Source of the DNA: Candidatus Edwardsbacteria bacterium RifOxyA12_full_54_48
GTDB lineage: Bacteria > Edwardsbacteria > AC1 > EtOH8
Reading direction: 5' to 3'
DNA length: 64,000 nt
Assembly (NCBI GenBank): GCA_001777915.1
Contig: MFFN01000007.1
Span: forward strand, 50,249 to 114,248
Below the pieces are notes generated by a model that worked only from the letters and a program-made list of their open reading frames with translations, did not search any database and was not told where the DNA came from. Below are positions 35,148 through 43,431 of this stretch, piece by piece (the stretch's first letter is position 1; every line of letters begins with the position of its first letter). The position numbers were made by a program, and so were the translations under genes.

Positions 35148-36883
35148 TTGCCGGGATTTCCGTGCTTCCCAGTTTAAAAAAATATGTTCTCCGGGCCACC
35201 GAGCGTATGACCCTGATAGGCCGCCCCACCAGGATACTGCTCTTGGGGGTGGGCTTGGGGATCATCACCGGCCTGACGGCGGTGGCCTTCCGCAGCCTGA
35301 TCATCTTCTCCAACAGCCTGTTCTTCCCCCATGATCCGCAAGTAGGCCTTCTGTTCGGCCGGTGGTGGCGTTATCTGGCTTTTATGATCCCGGCCATTGG
35401 CGGACTGCTGGTGGGAGGCATAATGTATCTTTTCTTCCGCGAGGAGGAGCCCTTGTCCGGGGTCCCCGAAGTGATGGCCGCGGTTTCTCTCAAAGGAGGC
35501 CTGTTGAATCCTAAGATGGGCCTGAAGGGCCTGCTTTCCGCCATCACCATCGGCTCGGGAGGCTCGGCCGGGCCGGAGGGCCCGATAGTGGAGATCGGCT
35601 CCTCACTGGGCTCCTATCTGGGGCAGAAGCTGAGGCTGACCGGCAGCGAACTAAGGCTGCTGGCGGGATGCGGGGCTGCCGCCGGTATAGCCGCGGTTTT
35701 CGGGGCGCCTCTGGGCGGGGTGTTCTTCGCTCTGGAGATAATCCTGGGCGAATTCGCCATCAACACCTTTGCCCCGGTGGTGCTTTCGGCGGTGGCGGCC
35801 TCCGTCATCTCCCGGACCTTTTTGGGCGACCAGCCAGCCTTCCAGGTGACGGCGGTAACCTCGCTGGGTTCGCTCTATGACATCATCCCCTTTTTGGCTC
35901 TGGGCCTTTTATCCGGATTGGTATCAGTGCTTTTCATCAATGCCCTCTACAAGGGGCAGTCCCTATTCGGCCGGTATAAATTCTCGTCCTGGCTAAAGCC
36001 GGCAATTGGCGGTTTGATGGTGGGGGTGCTGGGCCTGGCTCTGCCCCAGGTGCTGGGCGAAGGGTATCATTCGGTCACCGCCATTTTGAATGGAAATATA
36101 CTGTGGTGGACCGCCCTGCTGCTGGTCTTTGCCAAAATACTGGCCACTTCATTGACCCTGGGCTCCGGCGCGCCAGGGGGGTCGTTTGCACCGGCCGTTT
36201 TCATCGGGGCGATGCTGGGCGGGGCCTTCGGCCAGCTGCTGGCGTTTTTGTTTCCCGGGTTCTTTGTTTATAATGCCTCCTACGCCCTGGCCGGGGCCGC
36301 CGGGGTGGTGGCCGGGGCCCTAAACGCTCCGCTGACCGCCGGGCTTATCATCTTCGAGATCACCGGGACTTACAAGATTGTGCTGCCGGCCATGATCGTG
36401 GTGGCTATTTCGGCGATGATAACCAAGCGGATGAAAGGTTCTTCGGTCTACACCCAGGCCATGTTCAAAGCCGGACTGCCGGTGGACCAGCTGCGCCGCC
36501 ACAGCCACCTTTCCTCGGCCACCTGTCGCCAGGCCATGAAAAGGGACATCATGGCCATCCTGCCCCAGATGTCCCTGCATGATATCATCAAGGCCATCAG
36601 CCGGACCGACCAGCTGATACTGCCGGTGATAGACGACAACAACAAGTATCTGGCCTCCGTCAACTGGTCGCAGCTCAGGCTGTTCCTGGAGGAAGAGCAG
36701 ACCGGCGGGCTGATTATCGCCCACGACGTGATGATAAAGGTCCCCCAGGTGAACGCCGATGACAGCTTGTCGCTGGCCCTGATGCACCTGATTAAGAACG
36801 ATATGCAGGAGATCCCAGTGGTGGAGAACGGTAAATTGGTGGGGCTGATAGGGAACAAGGAGATACTAAAAGGGGGGTTCTGA
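35144..36883 (+). CDS. ClC-family chloride channel/exchanger with CBS pair
   Basis: 579 aa. Residues 30-430 form a ClC membrane domain; the anion pathway motifs are GSGGSAGPEGPIVEIG (gating Glu kept), GAPLGGVFFALE, GSGAPGGSFAPAVFIG and AGAAGVVAGALNAPLT. Residues about 455-575 are two CBS domains, often binding adenine nucleotides. The usual GSGxP Ser-x-Pro is GSGGSAGPEGP here, so chloride selectivity cannot be assumed. Overlaps otsB by four bases, so anion/osmotic transport is cotranscribed with trehalose synthesis, which fits osmotic stress. Ends with a terminator. Confidence 0.9.
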   Translation: MIAGISVLPSLKKYVLRATERMTLIGRPTRILLLGVGLGIITGLTAVAFRSLIIFSNSLFFPHDPQVGLLFGRWWRYLAFMIPAIGGLLVGGIMYLFFREEEPLSGVPEVMAAVSLKGGLLNPKMGLKGLLSAITIGSGGSAGPEGPIVEIGSSLGSYLGQKLRLTGSELRLLAGCGAAAGIAAVFGAPLGGVFFALEIILGEFAINTFAPVVLSAVAASVISRTFLGDQPAFQVTAVTSLGSLYDIIPFLALGLLSGLVSVLFINALYKGQSLFGRYKFSSWLKPAIGGLMVGVLGLALPQVLGEGYHSVTAILNGNILWWTALLLVFAKILATSLTLGSGAPGGSFAPAVFIGAMLGGAFGQLLAFLFPGFFVYNASYALAGAAGVVAGALNAPLTAGLIIFEITGTYKIVLPAMIVVAISAMITKRMKGSSVYTQAMFKAGLPVDQLRRHSHLSSATCRQAMKRDIMAILPQMSLHDIIKAISRTDQLILPVIDDNNKYLASVNWSQLRLFLEEEQTGGLIIAHDVMIKVPQVNADDSLSLALMHLIKNDMQEIPVVENGKLVGLIGNKEILKGGF

Positions 36884-36902
36884 TATCTTCAAATGAGCAA
36901 TT

Positions 36903-36929
36903 AACCGCCGATCCCGGCGGTTTTTTTTA
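36903..36929 (+). terminator. Rho-independent terminator
   Basis: 8-bp stem AACCGCCG/CGGCGGTT with an ATCC loop and a run of eight T's. Ends the transporter-trehalose-ClC transcript. Confidence 0.93.
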
Positions 36930-36958
36930 TTGCATTTGTCTACGCCGGATGCTATCCT
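36930..36958 (+). promoter_or_regulatory. Possible promoter of ygiQ (leaderless type)
   Basis: TTGCAT (36930-36935), 17 bases, TATCCT (36953-36958), then seven bases to the ATG. The hexamers are weak matches, but the spacing to the start codon equals that of the clearer leaderless cases in this window. No Shine-Dalgarno sequence. Confidence 0.4.
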
Positions 36959-36965
36959 TACAGCT

Positions 36966-38744
36966 ATGAATTATCTGCCAATGACAAGATCGGAGATGGA
37001 CTCCCTGGGCTGGGATCAATGCGACATCATTTTGATATCAGGCGACGCCTATGTGGATCATCCCTCGTTCGGCGCCGCCCTGATCGGCCGGGTGCTGGAA
37101 TCTCAGGGCTTCAAGGTGGGCATCATTGCCCAGCCTGATTGGCATTCCACTGTCGATATCATCCGTCTGGGAAAGCCCCGGCTGTTCTTCGGGGTCACCT
37201 CCGGCAACATCGACAGCATGCTCCATCACTACACCGCCAACAAGAAACTGCGCCACGACGATCCCTATTCCCCCGAAGGCCGCCACGGCCTGCGTCCCAA
37301 CCGGGCGGTCATAGTCTATTCCAACCTGATCCGCCAAGCATACAAGGATGTGCCCATCGTGCTGGGCGGTGTCGAGGCCTCTTTGCGCCGACTGGCCCAC
37401 TATGATTACTGGGATGATGCGGTGCGGCGATCGATCCTGTTCGACGCCAAGGCCGACCTGCTGGTCTACGGGATGGGGGAGAGGGCGGTGGGCAGGATAG
37501 CTCAACTGCTGAATGCAGAATGCAGAATGCAAAATGCAGAATTACAAAGCATACCCGGAACGGCGGCTATTTGCCGAAGTTCGGAGCTTCCGAAGTTCGG
37601 AACTTTGGAATATGCCGAGCTGCCGTCGTTTGAGGAAGTGTCAAGTTCAAAGGAAGCGTTCAACCAGGCTTTTGTCATTGCCTCCAATGAGGCCAATCCG
37701 TATTTCGGGAAAAGGCTGCTGCAGAAGCACGGGGACCGGTATCTGCTGGTCAATCCCCCGGCCATGTCTTTGGACTCCGAAGAGCTGGACGCGATCTATG
37801 CCCTGCCATATCAGCGCCAAGCCCATCCGTCCTATAAAGAACCGATTCCGGCGCTGGAGACCGTCAAATGGTCCATAACTTCGCACCGGGGGTGTTACGG
37901 CGGCTGCAGTTTCTGTACTTTGTTCTTTCACCAAGGGCCTATCATTCAATCGCGCAGTATTGAATCAATTATAAATGAAGCCGAACTGCTGGCCAGAGAC
38001 CCAAAATTCAAAGGGGTCATCAGCGACATCGGCGGGCCCACCGCCAACATGTACGGCACCGGGTGCAAGGCGGCCGGCCGGGAGAAATTCTGCCGGAAGC
38101 CCAGCTGCCTGGCCCCGCAGATCTGCGAGAACCTGAAACCGGGCCAACATGCCAGCGTCAAGCTCTGGCACCAAGCCCTGAAAGTGCCGGGGGTCAAAAA
38201 TATCTTTGTGGCCTCCGGCGTTCGCTACGACCTGGCCCTGCACGATCATAAATATTTAAAAGAACTGATCCAAAAACATACCGGCGGGCATCTTAAAGTA
38301 GCTCCGGAACATTGCACCGCCAATGTTCTTAAACAGATGAACAAGCCTGCCCTGAGAATCTTCATTGAATTCATAAAGATCTTCCGCCATTTGAGCAAAA
38401 AGGAACAATACCTGGTGCCATACCTTATCTCCAGCCACCCCGGCTGTCAATATGATGATATGCTGGATCTGAAAGCGTTCCTTAAAAGGAACAATTTAAC
38501 CGTGGAACAGGTGCAGGACTTCATCCCCCTGCCGATGACGGCCTCGGCCGCCATGTATCATACCGGAAAAAATCCCTACACAGGGGAGGAACTTTTTGTG
38601 GAAAGAACCGCAGCCGGGAAGCTGAAGCAGCGGTATGCGCTGGAGGCCGCCAGGGGCGATCAGTGGGAAGGGTTCGGAAGGCCGGAGGGTGGAAAAGATA
38701 GCTCGGGCCGGATCATGAAAAAGCGCAAATATATAAAGAGGTAG
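36966..38744 (+). CDS. ygiQ: YgiQ family radical SAM protein
   Basis: 592 aa. N-terminal domain MNYLPMTRSEMDSLGWDQCDIILISGDAYVDHPSFG is the YgiQ (UPF0313) hallmark. The radical SAM cluster is CYGGCSFC (about residue 310), followed by GGPTANMYGTGCK with further Cys. C-terminal SHPGCQYDDM and DFIPLPMTASAAMYHTG are also characteristic. Biochemical role unknown for the family. The ATG at 36966 gives the family start; 36930 would add 12 unrelated residues. Between residues about 180 and 220 there is a repeat-derived insert (37511-37605). Downstream genes follow within seven bases. Confidence 0.92.
   Translation: MNYLPMTRSEMDSLGWDQCDIILISGDAYVDHPSFGAALIGRVLESQGFKVGIIAQPDWHSTVDIIRLGKPRLFFGVTSGNIDSMLHHYTANKKLRHDDPYSPEGRHGLRPNRAVIVYSNLIRQAYKDVPIVLGGVEASLRRLAHYDYWDDAVRRSILFDAKADLLVYGMGERAVGRIAQLLNAECRMQNAELQSIPGTAAICRSSELPKFGTLEYAELPSFEEVSSSKEAFNQAFVIASNEANPYFGKRLLQKHGDRYLLVNPPAMSLDSEELDAIYALPYQRQAHPSYKEPIPALETVKWSITSHRGCYGGCSFCTLFFHQGPIIQSRSIESIINEAELLARDPKFKGVISDIGGPTANMYGTGCKAAGREKFCRKPSCLAPQICENLKPGQHASVKLWHQALKVPGVKNIFVASGVRYDLALHDHKYLKELIQKHTGGHLKVAPEHCTANVLKQMNKPALRIFIEFIKIFRHLSKKEQYLVPYLISSHPGCQYDDMLDLKAFLKRNNLTVEQVQDFIPLPMTASAAMYHTGKNPYTGEELFVERTAAGKLKQRYALEAARGDQWEGFGRPEGGKDSSGRIMKKRKYIKR
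37511..37605 (+). repeat. Intragenic low-complexity repeats within ygiQ
   Basis: First a heptamer array (GAATGCA three times, AAATGCA, GAATT; 37511-37545), then, after 28 bases, two 16-bp tandem units (CCGAAGTTCGGAGCTT at 37574, CCGAAGTTCGGAACTT at 37590). They are translated in frame as part of the variable region before the radical SAM domain (peptides NAECRMQNAEL and SSELPKFGTL). They look like intergenic repeat material that entered a coding loop. Confidence 0.8.
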
Positions 38745-38750
38745 AGGCTG

Positions 38751-39380
38751 ATGATATATCTGAAAAAGATCACACCCGGTTCCTCCGAGGATAAGTTGGA
38801 GAAACTGGTTCAGGAGCGGATCCGGGAGGGGGCCGACAAGGAGGAGATAGACCGCCGGATATGGGACCTGTTCGGAGGGGAGTACTGCGTGATGTTCACC
38901 GACCTTTCCGGTTTCTCCCGCAACGTGGCCCAGTTCGGAATAATTCACTTCCTGCAGACCATCTACCAGTCGGAATGCATCCTGGGGCCGATAATTGATG
39001 AGAACGACGGCCTGGTGCTCAAGTTCGACGGGGACAGCCTGCTGATCGTCTTCCGGGACGTGCCCCAGGCGATTACGGCCGCCGTCGCCATGCAGAGGAA
39101 ACTCAAAACATTCAATATAAACAAGTCCCAGGAGGAAAAAGTGCTGCTCTGTGTCGGGCTGGGTTACGGCCCCATGCTGAGGATAGGGGATTCGGACATC
39201 TTCGGGGCCGAGGTCAACGCGGCCAGCAAGCTGGGCGAGGACGTGGCGGAATCCGGGCAGATACTGGTCACCGAGAACGTCAGGAGGCGGGCCGGTGATC
39301 TGTCGGACACCTCCTTTGAGGAGGTTGCCCAGGCCCCCGCCTGGATGGGCAAGGCTTTTGACTTGAAGTATAATTCATAA
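38751..39380 (+). CDS. Class III nucleotidyl cyclase domain protein
   Basis: 209 aa, no membrane or sensor domain. Metal Asp in MFTDLSGFS (D51) and FDGDSLLIV (D95); base-specifying Lys (K91 in LKFDGD) and Asp (D149 region, SDIFG) point to ATP. The transition-state pair reads NAASK: Asn156 is kept, but the usual Arg is Lys160. The enzyme may be slow or changed; it could still make cAMP. N-terminal ~40 residues are a charged helix. Starts seven bases after ygiQ. No cAMP receptor is visible nearby. Confidence 0.83.
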   Translation: MIYLKKITPGSSEDKLEKLVQERIREGADKEEIDRRIWDLFGGEYCVMFTDLSGFSRNVAQFGIIHFLQTIYQSECILGPIIDENDGLVLKFDGDSLLIVFRDVPQAITAAVAMQRKLKTFNINKSQEEKVLLCVGLGYGPMLRIGDSDIFGAEVNAASKLGEDVAESGQILVTENVRRRAGDLSDTSFEEVAQAPAWMGKAFDLKYNS

Positions 39381-39392
39381 AAGGGGAATCGC

Positions 39393-40376
39393 ATGATAAA
39401 GACAAGTAAATCCCAAAAATCAATCATAAGAAAACCGGCCAAGAATAGATGGTCCAAAGGCCTATACAAGAAGATGATCATTGATCAGAGAAAATTTATG
39501 TGGGAACCGGAATACGTTGCCCTTATAGCTAAATGGGTAGGTTTCAAACCGGGCCAGACGGTGGTTGATGTGGGTTGTGGCTTGGGATATCTAGGAACGT
39601 TATATTGGCCTCATTTTGGCAAGAATGGTAAATATTGCGGAGTGGATGTCAGCCCGAAGCTGGTAGCCCAGGCCAAGAAGTTGTCCCATAACTGGGCCAA
39701 AAGCGGAGAAACGGAATTCAAGATTGGGGACGCTTATAAATTGCCATATCCCGATAAGTTCGTGGATGTAGTAATGTGTCAGACCCTGTTGATGCACTTA
39801 TCCGATCCGCAGAAGGCCGTGAATGAGATGTATAGGATATTGAAGCCGGGCGGGACCGTGCTGTGCAAAGAGCCGGATAATCTGTCCTGGTCTTTACAGC
39901 ACGCTCTCACGTCACTTCCGGAATTGTCTATGGAGGATGAACTGTTTTTCCGGAAAATAGATTTTATTTATACCCAGGGCAGGGCAAATTTGGGGCAGGG
40001 TTTTTTTAATGCTGCCCCCCGGGTCCCGCTGTGGCTGAAAGCTGCCGGGTTCAGCCAGATTGATGCCAAGAATGCAAGCCAGGCATCGCTCGGGGTTCCG
40101 CCATATGAAACGCCCAGGCAAAAGCATGAAATCGCCGAGAAGAAGGAATCGATTCGCAAGAGCAAGGATCCCAGTTATAAAAAACAGGCAAAGGAACACT
40201 TTAAAAAAACATTTTTTGCCGGGGGAGGAACCAAATCTGATTATGATAAGTACCTGAAATTACGTAAAAAACACGGACCAAGGAAAAAACTTTATGAACA
40301 ACAGATAAAGAATGGTTCATATTATTGGTTCAACGCCCGGCAGCTTTTTGCCATAAAAGGAAGCAAACCAAAATAA
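39393..40376 (+). CDS. SAM-dependent methyltransferase (class I)
   Basis: 327 aa. SAM-binding motif I VVDVGCGLGYLG (about 56-67), followed by GVDVSPKLVAQAKKL, FKIGDAYKLPY and RILKPGGTVLCKEPD: the UbiE/methyltransferase-11 pattern. The basic Lys/Arg-rich C-terminus (about 235-320) is unusual and could bind RNA or membrane lipid head groups. Substrate unknown. The N-terminus is also basic. AGGGG lies seven bases before the ATG. Codon use is somewhat more AT-rich than neighbours. Confidence 0.8.
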   Translation: MIKTSKSQKSIIRKPAKNRWSKGLYKKMIIDQRKFMWEPEYVALIAKWVGFKPGQTVVDVGCGLGYLGTLYWPHFGKNGKYCGVDVSPKLVAQAKKLSHNWAKSGETEFKIGDAYKLPYPDKFVDVVMCQTLLMHLSDPQKAVNEMYRILKPGGTVLCKEPDNLSWSLQHALTSLPELSMEDELFFRKIDFIYTQGRANLGQGFFNAAPRVPLWLKAAGFSQIDAKNASQASLGVPPYETPRQKHEIAEKKESIRKSKDPSYKKQAKEHFKKTFFAGGGTKSDYDKYLKLRKKHGPRKKLYEQQIKNGSYYWFNARQLFAIKGSKPK

Positions 40377-40400
40377 ATTCAGATAGATGGTAAATCAACT

Positions 40401-41651
40401 ATGTCTGAACAAAAGCCCCCTTCTTTGTGGAACCGCAATTTCCTCCTGCTCTGGCAGGGACAGCTGGTCTCCTCGCTGGGCGACAATTTTTACGCCATCG
40501 CTTTGGGTTTCTGGGTGCTGGAGAAGACCGGCTCCACCGGCCTGATGGGCACCCTGATGGCCGTCTCCACTTTGCCCCGGGTGCTGATATCCCCCTTTGC
40601 CGGGGTGTGGGTGGACCGGACCGAGCGCCGCTCCCTGCTGATCGCCATGGATGTCATCCGGGGGCTGGCCTCGGCCGGGGTGGGTTTGGCGGCTTTCGCG
40701 GGGCATCTTGAAATATGGATGGTCTTCGCCGCCGGCATAGTCTTAAGCGTCTGCGGTTCGTTCTTCGGACCGGCGGTCAGTTCGGCCATCCCGGACATCG
40801 TGCCGCCGGAGCAGATCGTCCAGGCCAACTCGGTGTTCAGCCTGGCCTACAACGGCACCAGCATCATCGGCACAGCCGGCGGCGGCTTCCTGTACCAGGC
40901 GCTCAAAGCCCCGCTGATGTTCCTGTTCGACGGATTTTCCTACATCTTCTCGGCGGCGGCCATACTGTTCATGAGGATCCCGGCCGTCAAGCACCAGTCC
41001 CAAAAGGTCAGTTTCTTTCAGGACATGAAAGGGGGGCTGCTGTTCGTCAAGAATTTCAACGGACTTAAATATTCTTTTCTGATCTTCGGGGTGCTGAACT
41101 TTTTCGCCAATATCGGGTTCTTTTTGATCCTGCCCATGTTTCAGAAGATACCCTTCCTGGGAGCCGGTAAATATGGGATAGTGATGGGGGTGCTGACCGG
41201 GGGGTCATTTTTGGGCTATCTTCTGGCTTCGACCATAAAAATACCCACCGCTAAAAGGTTCATGGTTTTTTATCTGGGGGCCCTGATGAGCGCAGCCTGC
41301 ATGGCCCTGTTCCCGGTGCATGTCACCATGATCTACATGTCGGCGATGGCGGTCCTGATCGGGCTGTCCATCGCGGTGGTCAACGCCCTGATCAGCGCGG
41401 TGATGCAGATAACAGTGCCCCAAGACATGCGGGGCAAGGTTTTTGGGCTGCTGGGCACCATGGCCGGCAGCCTGACCCCCATTGCTTTTGCGGTAGGCGG
41501 CTGGCTGGGTGAAGTATTTCCCATAAGGCCTTTGATGTCCGGGTGCTTCATCCTGACCTTCGGGGCTTTCTTCGTGCTGATCTTCGTGCCGTCGGTTATA
41601 AGATTCTTTAACTTTGACCCAAGCAAACAGACGTTGGAGGAGATAATGTGA
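40401..41651 (+). CDS. Major facilitator superfamily transporter
   Basis: 416 aa with 12 hydrophobic helices. Pattern of the MFS_3/EntS-like drug exporter group: FLLLWQGQLVSSLGDNFYAIAL, the loop VWVDRTERRSLL between helices 2 and 3, and a second related loop in the C-terminal half. Substrate unknown. Followed by an imperfect terminator hairpin. Confidence 0.87.
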   Translation: MSEQKPPSLWNRNFLLLWQGQLVSSLGDNFYAIALGFWVLEKTGSTGLMGTLMAVSTLPRVLISPFAGVWVDRTERRSLLIAMDVIRGLASAGVGLAAFAGHLEIWMVFAAGIVLSVCGSFFGPAVSSAIPDIVPPEQIVQANSVFSLAYNGTSIIGTAGGGFLYQALKAPLMFLFDGFSYIFSAAAILFMRIPAVKHQSQKVSFFQDMKGGLLFVKNFNGLKYSFLIFGVLNFFANIGFFLILPMFQKIPFLGAGKYGIVMGVLTGGSFLGYLLASTIKIPTAKRFMVFYLGALMSAACMALFPVHVTMIYMSAMAVLIGLSIAVVNALISAVMQITVPQDMRGKVFGLLGTMAGSLTPIAFAVGGWLGEVFPIRPLMSGCFILTFGAFFVLIFVPSVIRFFNFDPSKQTLEEIM

Positions 41652-41709
41652 CAAGATTGTTGATCTCAGTGAACCATGATATGAAAAATAAGTAATAACT
41701 TATTACAGG

Positions 41710-41745
41710 AAACCGGCCCAAAGTTTTGGCGGTTTTTATTTTTCG
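41710..41745 (+). terminator. Probable terminator
   Basis: AAACCG at 41710-41715 pairs with CGGTTT at 41730-41735, with an inner CC..AAA/TTT..GG stem, then TTATTTTT. One mismatch and a bulge; moderate quality. Confidence 0.65.
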
Positions 41746-41753
41746 CTTACCCC

Positions 41754-41782
41754 TTGACAAACCACCCCCGCGGGTCTATATT
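41754..41782 (+). promoter_or_regulatory. Sigma-70 type promoter
   Basis: TTGACA (41754-41759), 17 bases, TATATT (41777-41782). Drives the B12-binding radical SAM gene at 41846. Confidence 0.82.
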
Positions 41783-41845
41783 AAAAGCAGCAAAGACTCC
41801 ATCCCGGTCTGACCATAATAACCTCCTGGCAAAGAAAGCCACCCC

Positions 41846-43321
41846 ATGAATACCCTTCTCATCTATCCGGAATATCCGGACACCTTCTGGGGTTTCAAGC
41901 ACGCCTTAAGATTCATCCTGAAAAAGGCCAATGTCCCGCCCCTGGGGCTGCTGACTGTGGCGGCCCTGCTGCCCAAGGATTGGACCCTGCGCTTGGTTGA
42001 CCTCAATCTCAAGAAACTAAAAGAAAAAGATATCGCCTGGGCCGATATGGTGCTGATCAGCGCCATGGATGCCCAAAGGCCATCGGTCCAGCGGATCGTG
42101 GATCTCTGCCAAAAGTATCGTGTCCGGACAGTGGCCGGCGGCCCGCTGTTCTCGGCCAACCCCCAGGATTTCCCAGGGATAGATCATCTGGTGCTGAAGG
42201 AGGCCGAGATCACCTTGCCATTGTTTCTGGCCGACCTGGAGAAAGGCCAGCCTCAGCATATCTACACCACCGACCAGTGGGCCGACCTGAGCAAGTCGCC
42301 TCGTCCCATGTGGGAGCTGGCCGACATCAAAAAATACTCCTCCATGAACCTGCAGTATTCCCGGGGCTGCCCCTACAATTGCGATTTCTGCGATATCTCC
42401 ATTCTGTACGGCCGGATTCCCCGCACCAAGAGCACCCGACAGGTATTGGGCGAATTGGAGGCCCTTCATAAGATGGGCTGGCGCGGCGGGGTCTTTATCG
42501 TGGACGACAATTTTGTGGGCAACAAGGCCCGGCTCAAGGCCGAGGTCCTGCCGCAGATGGTCGCCTGGATGGATGTACATAAGCACCCGTTCACCTTCAT
42601 CACCCAGGCCTCCATCGAAATGGCCGACGATGACGACCTGCTGTCCCTGATGGCCCGGGCCGGATTCGATCAGGTGTTCGTGGGGATCGAGACCCCGGAT
42701 GAGAACAGCCTGCAGGAATGCAGTAAATTCCAGAACAAGAACCGGGATATGATCGCCGGGGTCAAGAAGATCCAGGGCTGCGGGATCCAGGTCCATGCCG
42801 GATTCATCGTGGGCTTTGACAGCGATCCCAAGAGCATCTTTGACACCCAGATAAAGTTCATCCAGCAGAGCGGCATCGCCACCGCCATGGTCAGCCTGCT
42901 CAACATCCTGCCAAAAACAAAACTTTACTGGCGGCTAAAGGACCAGGACCGGTTGACCAAAGAGTTTTCCGGAGATAACACCGATTTTAACTTGAATTTC
43001 GTGCCCAAGATGGGCCCGGTCCCGCTGCTGGAGGGATACCGGAAAATTGTCAAAACAATTTACTCCCCGAGGAATTATTACCGGCGGGTGAGGACCTTTT
43101 TGCGGGAATACCGGCCGGTCAAAGTGCAAAAGCCCAGGTTTAGCTTCTCCCGGCTGGCGGCCTTTGCCAGTTCCATTGTGGTGCTGGGGTTGTGGAGCAA
43201 GGAACGTTTTCAGTACTGGGGCTTGGTCTTCTGGACCCTGTTCAAAAGGCCCCGGCTGTTTCCCACCGCCATCACCATGACCATCTACGGCTACCATTTC
43301 AGGAAGGTGTTCCATTGCTGA
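41846..43321 (+). CDS. B12-binding-domain radical SAM protein
   Basis: 491 aa. Residues about 1-140 form a cobalamin-binding-like Rossmann domain (LLIYPEYPDTFWGF, PPLGLLTVAALLP). The radical SAM cluster is YSRGCPYNCDFCDI (about 170), followed by GVFIVDDNFVGN and FVGIETPDE. The last ~100 residues resemble DUF4070, found in a widespread group of class B radical SAM enzymes including some methyltransferases. A B12-binding domain without the classic DxHxxG may or may not bind B12. Substrate unknown. Its stop is followed by a terminator. Confidence 0.88.
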   Translation: MNTLLIYPEYPDTFWGFKHALRFILKKANVPPLGLLTVAALLPKDWTLRLVDLNLKKLKEKDIAWADMVLISAMDAQRPSVQRIVDLCQKYRVRTVAGGPLFSANPQDFPGIDHLVLKEAEITLPLFLADLEKGQPQHIYTTDQWADLSKSPRPMWELADIKKYSSMNLQYSRGCPYNCDFCDISILYGRIPRTKSTRQVLGELEALHKMGWRGGVFIVDDNFVGNKARLKAEVLPQMVAWMDVHKHPFTFITQASIEMADDDDLLSLMARAGFDQVFVGIETPDENSLQECSKFQNKNRDMIAGVKKIQGCGIQVHAGFIVGFDSDPKSIFDTQIKFIQQSGIATAMVSLLNILPKTKLYWRLKDQDRLTKEFSGDNTDFNLNFVPKMGPVPLLEGYRKIVKTIYSPRNYYRRVRTFLREYRPVKVQKPRFSFSRLAAFASSIVVLGLWSKERFQYWGLVFWTLFKRPRLFPTAITMTIYGYHFRKVFHC

Positions 43322-43372
43322 ACGCCCAACCGTCAGTAAAGATGAGAGACCCCTGCCAAAACACCCCGTTCG

Positions 43373-43394
43373 CCCGGCTCCGGCCGGGTTTTTT
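43373..43394 (+). terminator. Rho-independent terminator
   Basis: 6-bp stem CCCGGC/GCCGGG with a TCCG loop, followed by six T's. Confidence 0.88.
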
Positions 43395-43396
43395 GC

Positions 43397-43425
43397 TTGT
43401 AAAGGATCGATAAATCCGCTAAAAT
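43397..43425 (+). promoter_or_regulatory. Promoter of cca (leaderless type)
   Basis: TTGTAA (43397-43402), 17 bases, TAAAAT (43420-43425). The ATG follows after six bases, at the expected +1. No Shine-Dalgarno between. Confidence 0.72.
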
Positions 43426-43431
43426 ACCCAC

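Noticed and set aside
37511-37545. Heptamer array as a phase-variation switch in ygiQ
   Set aside because: Units are imperfect and in a conserved housekeeping-type gene; length change would usually break the frame, but nothing shows variable copy number.
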